64,000 bases of DNA from an uncultured Vicinamibacterales bacterium (GTDB lineage: Bacteria; Acidobacteriota; Vicinamibacteria; Vicinamibacterales; UBA8438), in NCBI GenBank assembly GCA_958295905.1, contig OY282382.1, forward strand, positions 5,018,910-5,082,909, given 5' to 3'. The notes under the pieces were generated by a model. The model made no database searches and was not told the origin of the DNA. It saw only the letters and a program-made list of their open reading frames with translations. Made by a program: the position numbers and the translations under genes. This document shows positions 8,939 through 21,675 of the stretch, piece after piece (within the stretch, counting starts at the first letter, position 1; each line of letters begins with the position of its first letter).

Positions 8939-11533
8939 ATGACCAGCACTCCGCCCGCTACCGCTCCCGCAGAAGGACCGTTGCCGGCCGAGGCCCTCCA
9001 CGCGGCGCGCGGCCGCTACGAGGCGGACATCCGACAGGCGCGCGGCGGCCGGCTCGCCGCGCGCGAGTACTCCGCCGCGGTGGACCGCATGCTGGCCGGC
9101 ATGCTCGACGCCGCCCGCGCCCGGCCCGGCGCCTCGACCGCCCCCGTGGCGCTGGTGGCGATCGGCGGGTACGGCCGGCGCCAACTCTGTCTCCACTCCG
9201 ACATCGACCTCCTCATCCTGTTCGACGGCCGGATCACGGCGGCCGAGGAACGGCTGGCCAAGGCCCTGCTCCACCCGTTGTGGGATCTCGGCCTCGACGT
9301 CGGTCACCAGGTGCGGCAGGTCGGCGAGCTCGAGAACGTGGAGACCGACAACCCGGAGTTCCTGGTCTCGGTCTCCGAGGCGCGGTTCCTCGCCGGCGGG
9401 ACGGCGGTCTTCGACCGGCTCACCGCGTGCGTCCGGGACAGCGGCTCACCGTGGCCCCGGGCGACCGTCGACGCGCTGCGCGAGTTGGTCGCGGAACGCC
9501 ACCGGCACTACAGCCACACCATCTATCACCTCGAACCGGACGTCAAGGAAGCCCCCGGCGCCCTGCGCGACGTGTCCGCGATCCGCACCCTGAACGCGCT
9601 GACCCACGCGGAGACCGACGGCGTCGCGCCCCTCATCGCGGGCCGCCGCGACGAGGCGCTCGACGAGGCCGAGGAGTTCCTGCTGCGCATCCGGTCGATG
9701 GTGCACCTCGACAACAAGCGCGACCAGAACGTCCTGAGTCACGAGCACCAGGAAGCGGTGGCCGAACGCTTCGGCGCGCCGGGCTCCCGGGCGCGGACGG
9801 TCGAGGCGCTGATGAGCGTCTACTTCCACCACGCGCGCATCGTGGCGCGCGTACTGTCGCACGTCCTCGAAGGCACGAACCCGGCCCCGGTCCGGATCCC
9901 CGCCGGCGTGGTCGGCGACAACATCGAGCGCCGACACAACGGGGTCGGCTTCATCGACACGGTGCGCGCATCGCTGCAGCCGCGCACCTGGCTCTGCGTG
10001 TTCCAAGCCGCCGTCGACGAAGGCTGCGCGGTGGCTCCCGACACCCTCACGTTCATCGAGCGGCACGGCGACCGCTACACGTCGGAACAGTTCTTCCCGG
10101 GACCGGCCGAATGCGAGGCGTTCCTGCATTTCCTGAAACCCGGAGCCGGTCTCTACCACCGGCTGTCGGAGATGCACGAGAACGGGCTGCTCGGACGCAT
10201 GTTCCCCGAATTCCGCAAGATCTACTGCCGGGTCATCCGCGACTTCTACCACAAGTACACGGTCGACGAGCATACGCTCGTGACCATCCGCAACCTGTCG
10301 GACCTGACCGACCTCGACGCGTGCACGCCGTCGCGCCGGCGGTTCTCGGGGGCGCTGGCCGAACTGGACCAACCCGAACTGATCGTCCTCGCGCTGTTGT
10401 TTCACGACGTCGGCAAGTGGACGAACAAGAACCACGCGGAGGAGAGCGTGCGCATGGTCGCGGGGCCGTTGCGCCGGCTCCGCGTCCCCCCGCCCGCGGC
10501 CCGCACCGTGGAGTTCCTGATCCGCCACCATCTCGTCATGTCGCAGACGGCGTTCCAGCGGGACACGCAGGATCCGGAGGTGCCCCGGCAGCTCGCGCGG
10601 CTGGTCGGCACCGAGGAGCGGCTCAGAATGCTGTGCCTGCTGACCCTGGTGGATATTCAGGGCACGACCCCGGAGACCCTCACGCCCTGGAAGGAGGAGC
10701 TCCTGTGGCGCCTCTACGTCGACACCTACAACCACATGACGCTGGGCTACGGTGACGAGGTGATTGCGACCGGCGAACAGATCGTGGCCGAGCTGCAGGC
10801 CGGGCGGCCGCCGGAGATCACCGAGGAGCAGGTGACGCGGTTCCTCGACGGTCTGCCCCGGCGCTACCTGCGGCTCGTCGACCCCCGCCGGGTGTACGAG
10901 CACATCGCGCTGTCCCGCGATCTCGAGTCGGACGGCGTGCGGGTCAACCTGGAACGCCGGGACGAGGTGTGGGAGATCAGCGTCGTCACCCGGGACCGCC
11001 CGCGCATCTTCTCGAAGATCTGCGGCGTGCTGTCCTACTTCGGCATGGACATTGTTCGGGGCCAGGCCATGAGCAACCGCGAGCGGGTGGTGCTCGACCT
11101 GTTCCGCTTCGTCGACGCCGATCGGTTCCTGGCTCTCAACGAGTCGGGCTCGTCCGATCTCACGCACCTGCTGCAGGAGGTCCTGGCGGGGACCGCCGAT
11201 CTGGAATCGATCCTGAAGGGACGGGAAGCCGCGGCGCGGGCGCGGCGCCGCCGGATCCGCGTGCCGAGCGTGGTGCACTTCGACCACTACTACTCGGACC
11301 GGTACACCGTCCTGGAGGTCGGCGGCGCCAACCAATGGGGACTGCTGCACCGCATCAGCCGGGTCATTTCCGAACATGGATACGACATCGACCTGGTCCT
11401 GATATCCACCGAGGGCGATCGCGCGACCGACGTGTTCCACCTGACCCGCGACGGCAGGAAGCTGTCGAACGACATGGAGCACGAACTCCGTACCGATCTC
11501 GAAGCCGCGTTGGGTACGGGGGAAGCGGCGTAG
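8939..11533 (+). CDS. glnD: [protein-PII] uridylyltransferase / uridylyl-removing enzyme
   Basis: An 864-residue bifunctional sensor that uridylylates P-II when glutamine is low and deuridylylates it when glutamine is high. Domains in order: nucleotidyltransferase with '[20 protein letters not shown]' near residue 75; GlnD linker region; HD hydrolase domain with 'LLFHDVGKW' near residue 485; two C-terminal ACT domains ('[21 protein letters not shown]' and '[16 protein letters not shown]'). The length is normal. The substrate Tyr51 is present in the adjacent GlnK. The ATG at 8939 is chosen because sequence upstream of it is arginine-rich and unlike the family. A TAAGAT -10-like sequence lies near 8723. 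Confidence 0.95.
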   Translation: MTSTPPATAPAEGPLPAEALHAARGRYEADIRQARGGRLAAREYSAAVDRMLAGMLDAARARPGASTAPVALVAIGGYGRRQLCLHSDIDLLILFDGRITAAEERLAKALLHPLWDLGLDVGHQVRQVGELENVETDNPEFLVSVSEARFLAGGTAVFDRLTACVRDSGSPWPRATVDALRELVAERHRHYSHTIYHLEPDVKEAPGALRDVSAIRTLNALTHAETDGVAPLIAGRRDEALDEAEEFLLRIRSMVHLDNKRDQNVLSHEHQEAVAERFGAPGSRARTVEALMSVYFHHARIVARVLSHVLEGTNPAPVRIPAGVVGDNIERRHNGVGFIDTVRASLQPRTWLCVFQAAVDEGCAVAPDTLTFIERHGDRYTSEQFFPGPAECEAFLHFLKPGAGLYHRLSEMHENGLLGRMFPEFRKIYCRVIRDFYHKYTVDEHTLVTIRNLSDLTDLDACTPSRRRFSGALAELDQPELIVLALLFHDVGKWTNKNHAEESVRMVAGPLRRLRVPPPAARTVEFLIRHHLVMSQTAFQRDTQDPEVPRQLARLVGTEERLRMLCLLTLVDIQGTTPETLTPWKEELLWRLYVDTYNHMTLGYGDEVIATGEQIVAELQAGRPPEITEEQVTRFLDGLPRRYLRLVDPRRVYEHIALSRDLESDGVRVNLERRDEVWEISVVTRDRPRIFSKICGVLSYFGMDIVRGQAMSNRERVVLDLFRFVDADRFLALNESGSSDLTHLLQEVLAGTADLESILKGREAAARARRRRIRVPSVVHFDHYYSDRYTVLEVGGANQWGLLHRISRVISEHGYDIDLVLISTEGDRATDVFHLTRDGRKLSNDMEHELRTDLEAALGTGEAA

Positions 11534-11580
11534 GAGTCTGCGGCGTGGAACGGCCGCGGACCGCCGCCGCGGACTACTGG
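11532..11580 (+). repeat. GGAGTCTGCG-type hairpin between glnD and glnA
   Basis: TAGGAGTCTGCGGCG followed by GTGGAACGG and a complementary arm (CGCCGCGGACT). Similar hairpins opening GGAGTCTGCG and carrying GTAGAACGG occur at 15259 and 34016. It starts on the glnD stop codon. Confidence 0.5.
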
Positions 11581-11609
11581 AACGAACGGTGACACAGGAG
11601 GAAACACGG

Positions 11610-13043
<1,434 letters not shown>

Positions 13044-13092
13044 CCGCCGCGCCACCCGGCGCCTCCGGCATCCGGAGGATCGGGCATCGGGA

Positions 13093-13128
13093 GGGGCCGC
13101 CGGCCCGCGTCGGCGGCCCCGTTTCGTT
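13093..13128 (+). terminator. intrinsic terminator of glnA
   Basis: GGGGCCGCC (13093-13101) pairs with GGCGGCCCC (13112-13120), followed by GTTTCGTT. It lies 50 bp past the glnA stop. Confidence 0.7.
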
Positions 13129-13177
13129 GCCGATCGTGCCGGCCGGCCCATCCCCCCTTCTGATACGCTTCAAGAGA

Positions 13178-13513
13178 ATGCCCGGGGTTCCCGCCACCAC
13201 CGCCGGAAAGGACCGAATGCCCTGGTCGCAGGAGACCCGGGCCATCGCAGGGGTGGGAGTCGCGGTGGTCGGGGTGGGCGCCGCGGTGATCGGCGTGTTC
13301 CTCACCGTTTCTCTCAGTCTCAACAACCGGATCACGGCCGAGCGCAACGCGCTCGGAGCCGAGATGCTGACCGAACACGCCGAAATCAGGGCTGAGATGA
13401 GAGACGAGCACGCTCAAATCATCCAGGCGATCCAGATCGAGGCTCAGAAGACACAGGAGATCCTGCAGGCGATCCTCCGGGAGATCCTCCGCCAGCGCAC
13501 GAACCGGCCCTGA
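13178..13513 (+). CDS. small membrane-anchored coiled-coil protein, unknown
   Basis: 111 residues from ATG 13178, or 98 from ATG 13217 ('MPWSQETRAIAG'). One membrane segment ('IAGVGVAVVGVGAAVIGVFLTVSL') is followed by a charged helix with heptad-like spacing, rich in E, Q and I, to the C-terminus. No family is recognised. The architecture resembles small phage- or defence-associated membrane proteins, but no domain proves this. It lies between glnA and a dehydrogenase gene and has no evident partner. Codon use fits the genome, so it is probably a real gene. Confidence 0.6.
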   Translation: MPGVPATTAGKDRMPWSQETRAIAGVGVAVVGVGAAVIGVFLTVSLSLNNRITAERNALGAEMLTEHAEIRAEMRDEHAQIIQAIQIEAQKTQEILQAILREILRQRTNRP

Positions 13514-13631
13514 CGCCCGCGGTCGTCCGTTCACCAACGCCCGCCCCCGCATGACCACGCGCTGGCGGACGCCGCGGGGCGTTTCCGGCGGTTTCCGGCC
13601 CCCTGCGCTTCTGTTACACTTCAGCCTGCGC

Positions 13632-15140
<1,509 letters not shown>

Positions 15141-15258
15141 GCGCCGGCCCCGCGGGACCGGGCGGACGCCGGCAGGAGGCGCGGGCTGCGGCGGCGCAAC
15201 GCGGCGCCGGGTCCGCGGGGGCGGCGATTTCCACGCGGGGACGCGATCGGCGACTCGA

Positions 15259-15384
15259 CCTCGGGAGTCTGCGCGGTAGAACGGCGCGGAATCCCGGCGG
15301 GTTGGTTGGACGGCAAGCGGAGCCCGGAAGTTTCGCGTTCAGCGAACTTCCAACGCGGCGGCAAGGTCGCGCGGCGGCGATTTC
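15259..15384 (+). repeat. composite dispersed repeat upstream of the OFA transporter
   Basis: 15259-15323 is homologous to 34016-34080: it opens GGGAGTCTGCG and shares GTAGAACGGCGCGG and GGGTTGGTTGG. 15322-15384 is homologous to 45104-45168: a GGAAGTTTCGC / GCGAACTTCC hairpin, then AAGGTCGCGC. The two modules sit side by side here but apart elsewhere, so this intergenic region is a mosaic. Confidence 0.65.
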
Positions 15385-15399
15385 CGGCGAGGAGACCCG

Positions 15400-16623
15400 A
15401 TGGCTGAATCACAGGCCGGCAACCGATGGCTTCCGTTGATCGGCGGCACGATGCTGAACGTCGTGCTCGGCTCGTTCTACGCTTGGAGCGTCTTCGTGCT
15501 GCCGCTCGAGGAGGAGTTCGGCTGGGCCCGCGAGCAGACGTCGACCACCTTCAGCATCGGCATCTTCACGATGGCGGTGACGTTCGTCCTCGCCGGGCGC
15601 CTGCACGCCGCCGTCGGGTTCCGCACCCTGGCCGCCGTCGGCGGGGTCCTGTTCAGCGCCGGGTTCTTCCTGGCCAGTTTCACGACGTCGCTGACGGTCC
15701 TGTACGTCACCTACGGCCTCATCGCCGGCGCCGGGAACGGCATCGGCTACTCGATCGCGATTCCCGTCGTCTCGAAGTGGTTCCCGGACCGGCGCGGGCT
15801 CGCCATCGGCATCGCGGTCGGCGGCTACGGCGCCGGATCGGGCGTCTTCGGACCCATCGCCGACGAGTTGCTGATCCCGAACGCGGGATGGCAGGCGACC
15901 TTCCAGATCTACGGCATCGTCTTCCTTCTGATCTCCATCGTCGGAGCGTGGCTGCTCAAACCGGCCCCGGACGGGTACGCGCCCGCGGGCTGGGACCCGA
16001 GCCAGCTCAAGGCCGCGGTCACCCGGGCGACGCGCGACATCACGCCGTCGGAGATGCTGCGGGGCGGCTCGTTCTACTTCCTGTTCCTGGCCTACTTCTT
16101 CGGCGCGATCGCCGGGCTGGGGTTGATCAGCCAGCTCGTCCCGTTCGGCACGGAAGCGGGCATCACCAGCGTGGCGTTGATCGGGCTCATCGTCGGGGCG
16201 GTCGGCAACACCGCGGGGCGGGTGCTCTCCGGCGCGATGTCCGACAACCTCGGCCGGCTGAACGTGCTGCGGCTGATGGTGGTGGTGTCGGCGGTGGCGA
16301 TGCCCCTGCTCTATCTGCTGGGCTCGACCGTGGCGTTCTTCGTGCTCGGCGTCTTCGCGGTCTATTTCTGCTACGGGGCGCTGCTCGCGGTGTTCGCGGC
16401 GACCTCCGCCGACTTCTACGGCACGAAGCATCTGGGCGTGAACTACGGCCTGCTGTTCCTGGCGTGGGGGTTGGCGGCGGTCGTCGGCGCCCGGCTCGCC
16501 GGCCTCGTGTTCGACACCTTCGGCAACTACCAGTGGGCGTTCTTCGGGGCCGCGGTGCTGTCGATCGCCTCGCTGCTCTGCCTGTACGCGGCGAAACCTC
16601 CGACCGCGGACGAGGCGGCCTGA
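15400..16623 (+). CDS. MFS transporter, OFA (oxalate/formate antiporter) family
   Basis: 407 residues, twelve membrane segments. The N-terminus 'LPLIGGTMLNVVLGSFYAWSVFVLPLEEEFGW' is characteristic of the OFA family. 'GAGNGIGYSIAIPVVSKWFPDRRGLAIGIAVGGYGAGSG' spans the MFS inter-helix motif region, with the 'KWFPDRRGLA' signature. The protein probably exchanges small mono- or dicarboxylates across the inner membrane; the exact substrate cannot be read from sequence. GGCGAGGAGA precedes the ATG. Neighbouring mmsA, atoE-like and lctP genes fit a carboxylate-use cluster. Confidence 0.88.
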   Translation: MAESQAGNRWLPLIGGTMLNVVLGSFYAWSVFVLPLEEEFGWAREQTSTTFSIGIFTMAVTFVLAGRLHAAVGFRTLAAVGGVLFSAGFFLASFTTSLTVLYVTYGLIAGAGNGIGYSIAIPVVSKWFPDRRGLAIGIAVGGYGAGSGVFGPIADELLIPNAGWQATFQIYGIVFLLISIVGAWLLKPAPDGYAPAGWDPSQLKAAVTRATRDITPSEMLRGGSFYFLFLAYFFGAIAGLGLISQLVPFGTEAGITSVALIGLIVGAVGNTAGRVLSGAMSDNLGRLNVLRLMVVVSAVAMPLLYLLGSTVAFFVLGVFAVYFCYGALLAVFAATSADFYGTKHLGVNYGLLFLAWGLAAVVGARLAGLVFDTFGNYQWAFFGAAVLSIASLLCLYAAKPPTADEAA

Positions 16624-16964
16624 GCCCGGCGGCGCGGGTGAAGGTCGCCGCCGCCTTCGACGGGCGACGCATCCCGCCTGACCGCGTTGTCCCGCGGAGC
16701 GGCGTTCCGCTCCGCCGTCACCCGGTGCCCGATATGCTCCCCCGTCGCGCTTGGTCCGGCACGGGCGTTCTTCAGCCCGCCGCCGCCTTCGCCGGTCTCG
16801 GCGCAACGCGGGGTTTCACCACGGGCGGCTAAGGAGTCGGTGCCGTGGAACGATTTTGGGCACGATTGGACCCTGTGCACAGTAGTCGTAGACCTTCAGC
16901 CCCACTATATGCGGTGGGGGCTGATTTTTCCTGCGGCGCAGACTCCTAGACGGCATCCATCTCC
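16624..16964. other. intergenic region before the AtoE gene
   Basis: 341 bp without a gene. 16784-16835 is a dispersed repeat homologous to 34144-34195 (shared ACGCGGGGTTTC). GGAGTC (16832) and CGCAGACTCCTA (16937-16948) form a loose inverted pair. The intrinsic terminator annotated at 16897-16930 lies inside. Confidence 0.55.
16897..16930 (+). terminator. intrinsic terminator or attenuator before the AtoE gene
   Basis: CAGCCCCAC pairs with GTGGGGGCTG (one bulged G) around an 8-nt loop, followed by ATTTTTC. It is 270 bp past the upstream stop and 35 bp before the AtoE start, so it could attenuate AtoE or end a short RNA. Confidence 0.65.
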
Positions 16965-18353
16965 ATGTCTGCGATCATCCAGATCATCGGCAACCTCGGC
17001 GAGAGCCTGTCCCGCTTCACCCAGCGCTGGATCCCCGACTCGTGGGTGGTGTGCATGTCGCTGACGGTGCTGGCGATGCTGCTCGCCATGTTCGGGGCCG
17101 GGGCCGGCCTCCACGAGACGGCGCTGGCGTGGGGCGGCGGCATGTGGGCGCTGCTCGAGCTGGCGATGCAGTTCGCCATCGCCCTCATCGCGGCCCATGC
17201 CTGCGTGTCGTCGCGGCCCGCGTTCCGGTTCCTCGACTGGCTCGCGAGCCGCCCCGACGTCGACCGGCCGGTGCAGGCGGTGGTGCTGCTGGGGCTGTTC
17301 TCGATCGTCGTCGCCTACTTCAACTGGGCCGCGAGCGTGGTCGCCTCGGCCCTCTTCCTCCCGTTCGTGGCGCGGCGGAACCCGCGCGCGGACATCCGCA
17401 TCCTGATCGCGGCCGGCTATCTCGGCCTCGGCACCGTGTGGCACGGCGGGCTCTCCGGGTCCGCCCCGCTCATCATGGCGACGGCCGGCAACCCCATCAC
17501 CACGCCGCCGCCGGGGGCCGAGCCCCTCGTCGACCGGCTGCTGCCGGTGACCGAGACCCTCTTCAACTCGTTCAACCTCGTCTACCTCGCCGTCGTCTCG
17601 GCCGTCGCCCTCGGCATGGTCGCCATCCTGCACCCGCGCCGCAACGCACGGACGCTGACCGAGGACGAGCTGGCCGCGATCATGCCGGCGATGCCCGAGG
17701 AGGCGGAGCCGACGACCCCGGCGGCGGGCATCGAGGCGTTCCCGGGTTGGATCTTCCTCGCCGTGATCCTGATCGGCTATCCCCTCGGCCACTCCATCGT
17801 GACCCAAGGGTTCGGGGCGAGCTGGACCATCAACGCCTACAACGCGGTGTTCCTGATGGGGGCGATGCTGCTGCAGAGGCGGCCCGCGAACCTAGTGAGG
17901 GCGTTCGGCAACGGCGCGCGGACGGCGTCGGGCGTCATCCTGCAGTTCCCGTTCTACGCCGGCATCTTCGGGGTCATCAACGGCACCGGCCTCGGCGACT
18001 GGCTCGGCGCCCTGTTCGTGCAGGTGGCGACCACCGAGACCTATCCGCTGATCGTCTACATCTACTCGGGGATCGTGAACGTGTTCGTCCCCTCCGGCGG
18101 CTCGAAGTGGCTGATCGAGGCCCCCTACCTGCTGCCGGCGGCCCGCGACCTCGGGGTGTCGCCGACGACGACCCTGCTCGCCTACTGCTACGGCGACTCG
18201 ACGAGCAACCTCATCCAGCCGTTCTGGGCGATCCCCATCCTGACCGTGACCCGGATGAAGTTCGGGGACGTGCTCGGCTACAGCGGCCTCGTCGCGGTGG
18301 TCCTGTTCCTCGTCACCGCCGTCGCGATGCTGCTCGTGCCGTCGATGCTGTGA
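16965..18353 (+). CDS. atoE: short-chain fatty acid transporter, AtoE/TIGR00366 family
   Basis: 462 residues, highly hydrophobic, with more than ten membrane segments. Features shared with AtoE proteins: the opening 'RFTQRWIPDSWVVCMSLTVLAMLLAM', 'FNWAASVVASALFLPFVARRNP', 'GYLGLGTVWHGGLSGSAPLIMATAGN' and 'FVPSGGSKWLIEAPYLLPAARDLGV'. The family imports short-chain fatty acids such as acetoacetate or butyrate; the substrate here is inferred. No CoA-transferase or thiolase gene lies nearby. It is convergent with the lactate permease gene. Confidence 0.88.
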   Translation: MSAIIQIIGNLGESLSRFTQRWIPDSWVVCMSLTVLAMLLAMFGAGAGLHETALAWGGGMWALLELAMQFAIALIAAHACVSSRPAFRFLDWLASRPDVDRPVQAVVLLGLFSIVVAYFNWAASVVASALFLPFVARRNPRADIRILIAAGYLGLGTVWHGGLSGSAPLIMATAGNPITTPPPGAEPLVDRLLPVTETLFNSFNLVYLAVVSAVALGMVAILHPRRNARTLTEDELAAIMPAMPEEAEPTTPAAGIEAFPGWIFLAVILIGYPLGHSIVTQGFGASWTINAYNAVFLMGAMLLQRRPANLVRAFGNGARTASGVILQFPFYAGIFGVINGTGLGDWLGALFVQVATTETYPLIVYIYSGIVNVFVPSGGSKWLIEAPYLLPAARDLGVSPTTTLLAYCYGDSTSNLIQPFWAIPILTVTRMKFGDVLGYSGLVAVVLFLVTAVAMLLVPSML

Positions 18354-18797
18354 GCCCCGGGGCGGAACCACGGCATGCCTCGGCAACGCCGAGCTGGAGA
18401 ACGGCTGGTCAAGCGGATCGTGCTCACCGCCGCCGCCCGCCAGACCGCAATCCCGGCCGCTACGCTGCGGCGGCCGGGCTGAAGCGGGACGACGCCGGGT
18501 GGCGGGAACACGACCGGTTCGCGTACCTTCCGGACGGGCTCTTGTCGGACGATGCCCAACCCGACCCCTGCATCTCGTGGTCGATGACCCGCCGTCCATC
18601 CGTCACGCCGAAGCGACCGTTGACCGCATACGCGCCGACCGGCCGGACCGCACGACCGGCCGGAGTTCAACGAGACGGTGCTGTCGCGGGGCGCCGACCC
18701 GTGAAGCGCCCGCGCAAGCCAAGTCCGCTGCGGTTACTCGTGATTCCCGCCGTCCGGGCCGGACCGGACGGCGGACGTGCTGCGCCGGCATGACCCA
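18354..18797. other. convergent intergenic region with two perfect hairpins
   Basis: No supported gene in 444 bp. Hairpins: CCCGGCCGC/GCGGCCGGG (18452-18478) and CCGCCGTCCGG/CCGGACGGCGG (18747-18774, 6-nt loop). The latter lies close to the 3' end of lctP and may act as a bidirectional 3' boundary, though neither side has a U-tract. Confidence 0.55.
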
Positions 18798-20441
18798 TCA
18801 CGCCGGCGGCGGCACGAACTGCGGGAGGACGTAGGCGAAGATCATCGTCACCACGGCCATGGTCAGGGCCAGGATGATGCTGTGCTTCAGCGTGATGCGG
18901 AAGAGGCGCCCCTCCTGGGACGACGCCATGCCGGTGGCGGCCACCGCGACGGCGATGCTCTGCAGCGAGATCATCTTGCCCATGACCCCGGTGGCCGCGT
19001 TCGTCGACGCGGTGAGGATGGGGTTCAGCCCCAGGGCGTTGGCGGTGACCACCTGCAGGGTGCCGAACAGCGCGTTCGACGACGTGTCGCTGCCGGTCAG
19101 GAAGACGCCGGTCCAGCCGAGCATGGCGCTGAAGAACGGGAAGAGGGCCCCGGTGGCCGCGAACGCCAGCCCCAGGGTCGAGGTCATGCCCGCGTAGTTC
19201 ATCAGGAACGCGAGGGCCAGCACCGACGCGATGGTCAGCAGCGGCTTCTGCAACTGCTTGAGCACCGCCCCCACGATGCCGAAGAACTTCCCGGCAGGCA
19301 GGCCGATGACCAGGGACGCCGCGAACGCGGCGAGGAAGCACGACGTGCCGGCCGCGGACAGCCAGTTGAAGTTGTACACCGCGGCGTACGGCGACGGCTC
19401 GGGGATCAGCGGCGGCACGCGGGTGACGACGTCGTGCAGCAGCGGCACCGGGATCGTCGTGCCGAGGCTGTTCAGCAGACCCTGGATGGGCGGGTAGCGC
19501 CACGCGAGCACGAACCCCACGAGCAGCATGTAGGGGGTCCACGCGGACACCAGCTCGCCGGTCGTGTGGGTGCGCGACTGTGTCGTCGCCGCGACGTCGC
19601 CCTCGAGACGGAACGGCTCTTCCGGGTGCCAGATCTTCATGGCCGTGACCATCGCGATCATCGCGGCGATCGACGCGAGGATGACCGCGAGGGCCGGACC
19701 CATGGTGTTGGTGACCGCGAACAGCACCACCGCGAAGGTCACCGCGCACGCCAGCACCTGCGGCAACACCTCGAGGGCCCGGCGGAACCCGGACATGACG
19801 ACCACCATGTAGGCGGGGATGAGGATGCCGATGAGCGCGCACAGCCGCCCCGTCATCGCGCTCAGGCCCATCTCGGGCAGCCCCGTGACCTGGGCGAGGG
19901 TCACGACGGGGATGCCCAGCGAGCCGAACGCGACGGGCGCGGTGTTGGCGATGAGGCAGATGAACGCGGCGTAGAAGGGGGAGAAACCCAGGCCGGTGAG
20001 CATCGCCGCCGCGATGGCCACCGGCGTCCCGAAGCCCGCCGCCCCCTCGATGAACCCGCCGAACGCGAAGCCGATAAGCACCGCCTGCAGGCGGCGGTCG
20101 TCGCTGAGCGAGCCGATCGAGTCCTTGATGATCTCGAACCGGCCCGAGTCGAGGGTGACCCGGTAGAGAATCAGCGAGGCGATGACGATCCAGCCGATGG
20201 GGAACAGGCCGAACGCGGCCCCGTAGACCATCGCCGCCCCCGCCGGCACGACGGGCATGCCGTACACCCCGACGGCCAGCACCACCGCCGCCCCGAGGGC
20301 GGTGAGACCGGCGATCCATCCGGGCTTGCGCCGGACCCCCAGCATGTAGAACAGGATGACGAGAGGGATGGCCGCGGCGATCGTCGAATAGCCGAGACTG
20401 TCCGCGATGGGCGTATAGTCCTGCTGCCAACTGCTCAACAT
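18798..20441 (-). CDS. lctP: L-lactate permease (LctP/LldP family)
   Basis: 547 residues, about fourteen membrane segments. Family signatures: 'FGGFIEGAAGFGTPVAIAAAMLTGLGF', 'NTAPVAFGSLGIPVVTLAQVTGL' and, toward the C-terminus, 'GWTGVFLTGSDTSSNALFGTLQ' with 'NAATGVMGKMISLQSIAVA'. It imports lactate (and often glycolate) with protons at the inner membrane. No lactate dehydrogenase gene adjoins it. It faces the AtoE gene convergently. Upstream on the minus strand a TAAAGT -10-like hexamer lies about 50 bp before the ATG. Confidence 0.93.
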   Translation of the reverse strand: MLSSWQQDYTPIADSLGYSTIAAAIPLVILFYMLGVRRKPGWIAGLTALGAAVVLAVGVYGMPVVPAGAAMVYGAAFGLFPIGWIVIASLILYRVTLDSGRFEIIKDSIGSLSDDRRLQAVLIGFAFGGFIEGAAGFGTPVAIAAAMLTGLGFSPFYAAFICLIANTAPVAFGSLGIPVVTLAQVTGLPEMGLSAMTGRLCALIGILIPAYMVVVMSGFRRALEVLPQVLACAVTFAVVLFAVTNTMGPALAVILASIAAMIAMVTAMKIWHPEEPFRLEGDVAATTQSRTHTTGELVSAWTPYMLLVGFVLAWRYPPIQGLLNSLGTTIPVPLLHDVVTRVPPLIPEPSPYAAVYNFNWLSAAGTSCFLAAFAASLVIGLPAGKFFGIVGAVLKQLQKPLLTIASVLALAFLMNYAGMTSTLGLAFAATGALFPFFSAMLGWTGVFLTGSDTSSNALFGTLQVVTANALGLNPILTASTNAATGVMGKMISLQSIAVAVAATGMASSQEGRLFRITLKHSIILALTMAVVTMIFAYVLPQFVPPPA

Positions 20442-20820
20442 GGTCGGTATCCGTCGTCAGAGGTGTACGGCGCCGGGTGAACGCGCCACTTTAGCACGGC
20501 GGGACGACGGGTTGCACAGCCGACGGCCGGCGGCGGACGGGGTGCGGACCGGCTCGTGGCAATACCGATCCGTCCTCCGGCGGCGGCCCGTCCACCCGCG
20601 GTCGCAACGGGTCCTCGGAATCCCCGCCGATAATGGTGAACCTCGAACGGTCGGGTCCTGGGACTCCGGACGTGCGGAATCGCGGCTCCCACGCGGCGCC
20701 CGGCCGGTCGGCAAGACAGTGGCGACCCGTCGAATCGGGGACGGGCCGTCCCGCGCAGTCGGCGTGGGATGCTCCTGCCGGGAGCGGCCAGAGTCGTTGA
20801 CGCTGAACATGCGAGCCGCC
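20442..20820. other. intergenic region with a decayed MITE-A copy
   Basis: 379 bp between two minus-strand genes. The right half is occupied by the degenerate element at 20651-20777. No gene is visible in the left half. Confidence 0.6.
20651..20777 (+). mobile_element. MITE-A copy 1 (left end lost)
   Basis: Aligns with the intact copies from GGGTCCTGG through the right terminal repeat GGCGTGGGATGCTCCTG. The left terminal repeat is not recognisable. It is the most diverged copy, and no target duplication can be assigned. Confidence 0.7.
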
Positions 20821-21675
20821 TCAGCGGCGGTCGAGGGGTTGCAGGAGACCGGCGAATCCCGCGATCAGGTTGCGCCGGCCCTCGCGTTCGATCGGACGCT
20901 CGCCCAGGTAGATGTCGAAGAGGGCGCGGCAGAGGGACGGCGACTCGATGGGCACCCGCTCGGCGCCGTCCACCGTCATGGCGAGGCGGCCGGCGGGACC
21001 GCACGAGAAGACGATCTCGACGCCGCGCCGCACCTCGTCCACGTCGAGGTAGCCGCGCAGCGTCGCCAGGGCCGCCGCGGCGTCGCCGTCGGCGCCGCGC
21101 CCGGTCCGCGGCATGCGCGGCCGCAGCGCGTCGTCGAACGCGCCGGCCACGTCGCCGCCGCTGACGGTTCGCGTCATGACGAGCCGGAGGGCCATCCCGA
21201 AGTCGAGATCCAGCAGGCGCCGGGTGAAGCGCTCGTCCCGTCCGAGCGCCTCGGCCGCAGCGCCGGCGAAATCCGCGAGCGCGGCCCGCGCGCCGTCCGC
21301 ATCGACGTAGAGGCCGAAGGCGTAGACGTTCACTCGGAAGATGGTGCGCTGCCGGATGCCGGTCCCTATCAGCCGGTGAGGTGTCGTGCCGCCCGGCGGG
21401 GTGAGGGCGACGGGGAAGAGGGTTCCGCTCTCGGGCTCGCGGACCGTGTCGGGCGCGGCCGGCTGGCCCGCGGCTCCTGCGCCCGCCGCCCGCTCGGCTG
21501 CCCCCGCCACTGCACGCACCGCCTCCGGCGCCGCCGGTTGGCCCACGGCTCCCGCGCCCGCCGCCCGCTCCGCCGGCCCTGCGCTTGTCGGCGCCGCTGA
21601 CTGACCCGCGGCGGGCGGCGACGCGGCGATCAGCCCGAGCGCCAGCAGACGGCCGACGAGTCGCCGCGCGGTCAT
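20821..21675 (-). CDS. chalcone isomerase-like domain protein, secreted
   Basis: 284 residues. A signal peptide ('LLALGLIAASPPAAGQ') is followed by an Ala/Pro/Gly linker with two near-identical units around 'AERAAGAGAxGQPAAP' (about residues 35-75). The CHI-like domain then opens 'GTGIRQRTIFRVNVYAFGLYVD', which matches bacterial chalcone_isomerase-like proteins. Bacterial members are secreted, and their function is mostly unknown; no flavonoid chemistry should be assumed. The ATG at 21675 lies in the last copy of a tandem repeat shared with the end of lgt. It is the third gene of a pepF-lgt-CHI minus-strand operon. Confidence 0.8.
   Translation of the reverse strand: MTARRLVGRLLALGLIAASPPAAGQSAAPTSAGPAERAAGAGAVGQPAAPEAVRAVAGAAERAAGAGAAGQPAAPDTVREPESGTLFPVALTPPGGTTPHRLIGTGIRQRTIFRVNVYAFGLYVDADGARAALADFAGAAAEALGRDERFTRRLLDLDFGMALRLVMTRTVSGGDVAGAFDDALRPRMPRTGRGADGDAAAALATLRGYLDVDEVRRGVEIVFSCGPAGRLAMTVDGAERVPIESPSLCRALFDIYLGERPIEREGRRNLIAGFAGLLQPLDRR

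Noticed and set aside
18354-18797. Possible transposase or gene remnant between atoE and lctP
   Set aside because: The translations show no recognisable domain in any frame. Only hairpins can be supported.
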